Part shown: positions 63,456 to 64,000 of the stretch, one piece after another
Numbering within the stretch: position 1 is the stretch's first letter
How the letters are laid out: each line of letters opens with the position of its first letter
NCBI GenBank assembly: GCA_051888775.1
Contig: JBJFCE010000050.1
Location: 62,001 to 126,000 of the forward strand
Length of the DNA stretch: 64,000 nucleotides
Origin: JBJFCE01 sp051888775
GTDB taxonomy: Bacteria > Bacillota > Clostridia > Lachnospirales > Lachnospiraceae
Direction of reading: 5' to 3'
Position numbers and translations under genes: made by a program
The notes under the pieces: model-generated
Databases searched by the model: none
The model's input: the letters and a program-made list of their open reading frames with translations, nothing else
Told to the model about the DNA's origin: nothing

Positions 63456-64000
63456 TTATACCTTACCGATCTGATTTACCGTGATATCCAAAGATTTATC
63501 ATAGGTCGTGATCACCTTCTGATTCGCTTCATAATTGCGCTGAATCGAGATCATATTGACCATTTCCTGTACGGTTTCTACATTGGACTGCTCCAAATAG
63601 CCGGAATATACCTGAGCATCCGACTCTGTAAGTTCGGCTCCTTCGATTGCCTGATAATAATTCTCTCCGTATTTGGAAAGATAGTTATAATCTTCAAAAT
63701 CCGTAATCATCAGCGTTGCAACAAGAGTATTATCCTGATACATACCGCCAAGCTCATCCACTCTGGTCTCTTTTGTCGGATCCAGACGAATGCGCTCCTG
63801 TGCTCCTCCCTCTGTCGTACCGAGCACATAATCTCCGTTGTCATTGACCAGATAACCGTCTTTATTTACCGTAAAGCCGCCGTCTCTGGTATACATTGTC
63901 ATCGTATTTCCGTTTTTATCTGTAAATTCAATATTAAAAAATCCGTTGCCGCTCAGTGCCAGATCATATGTATTCTCTGTCTGCCTGAACGAACCCTGTG
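63456..64000 (-). CDS. Flagellar rod/hook-basal-body protein, FlgF-like (partial, 5' end off the window)
   Basis: 181 visible codons. From the right edge the frame reads QGSFRQTENTYDLALSGNGF and runs to the C-terminal EQSNVETVQEMVNMISIQRNYE, the family end motif. The N-terminal rod signature lies outside the window. Reading frame continues past position 64000, so an internal start at 63902 is not the real one. Paralogue of flgG next door; FlgF is the likely identity from gene order. Confidence 0.88.
   Translation of the reverse strand, partial: QGSFRQTENTYDLALSGNGFFNIEFTDKNGNTMTMYTRDGGFTVNKDGYLVNDNGDYVLGTTEGGAQERIRLDPTKETRVDELGGMYQDNTLVATLMITDFEDYNYLSKYGENYYQAIEGAELTESDAQVYSGYLEQSNVETVQEMVNMISIQRNYEANQKVITTYDKSLDITVNQIGKV

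Overview
The window reads as a chromosomal segment from a flagellated clostridial Firmicute, most likely a gut Lachnospiraceae (Roseburia/Agathobacter-like). Reasons: a flagellar rod/hook operon beside a YvyF-type flagellar-region protein, comFC and a TTG-started recD2; a classical cdaA-cdaR-glmM cluster; an orphan Spo0A-type DNA-binding domain; a DUF3048 lipoprotein; Gram-positive Shine-Dalgarno sites and sigma-A promoters. The species assignment is inference. Nearly all genes lie on the minus strand; only an AraC regulator and the DUF3048 lipoprotein are on plus. I saw no rRNA, tRNA, transposase or CRISPR array.

Layout from low to high coordinate (transcription mostly runs the other way). 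1-46381 is a very large surface-glycan locus. 1-8653: a PglF/CapD dehydratase cut by the window edge, an O-antigen-ligase-like protein, a GtrB-type transferase, a GNAT, a multi-pass membrane protein and RffA. 8822-15863: an acyltransferase and a complete pseudaminic acid pathway (pseB, pseC, pseF, pseI and a fused pseH-pseG). 15957-31005: glycosyltransferases, a GtrII-like protein, an ABC flippase candidate, a sialyltransferase-like protein, an EpsG-like polymerase, a Wzz-like protein and a WcaJ-type initiating transferase. 31320-35791: two membrane proteins, the Spo0A-like regulator and GDP-fucose genes (fcl, gmd), with an AraC regulator divergent from gmd. 36811-46381: an acyltransferase, rmlD, a Wzx flippase, a pyruvyltransferase/FrhB fusion and more glycosyltransferases. 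The presence of two flippases, two polymerase/ligase candidates and several GtrB-type enzymes suggests more than one glycan is made here, one carrying pseudaminic acid and others fucose, rhamnose or 4-amino sugars.

47099-64000 is housekeeping: DUF3048 lipoprotein, DUF2142 membrane protein, leuA, ptsH (HPr), glmM-cdaR-cdaA, membrane proteins, yvyF, comFC, recD2, and flagellar flgJ/flgG/flgF-like genes running off the right edge.

The most unusual thing is not a gene. Six intergenic elements of 150-207 bp (5476, 38855, 45438, 46676, 52698, 53425) each consist of a conserved structured core between two long, nearly perfect complementary arms. In four of them the arms are largely different from copy to copy, yet within each copy the two arms still match. 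The core shows compensatory base-pair changes and a constant GNRA-like hairpin. A second set of short hairpin repeats sits just downstream of extended -10 promoters in front of glycan genes (8723, 31047-31199, 46407-46489). I do not recognise either family.
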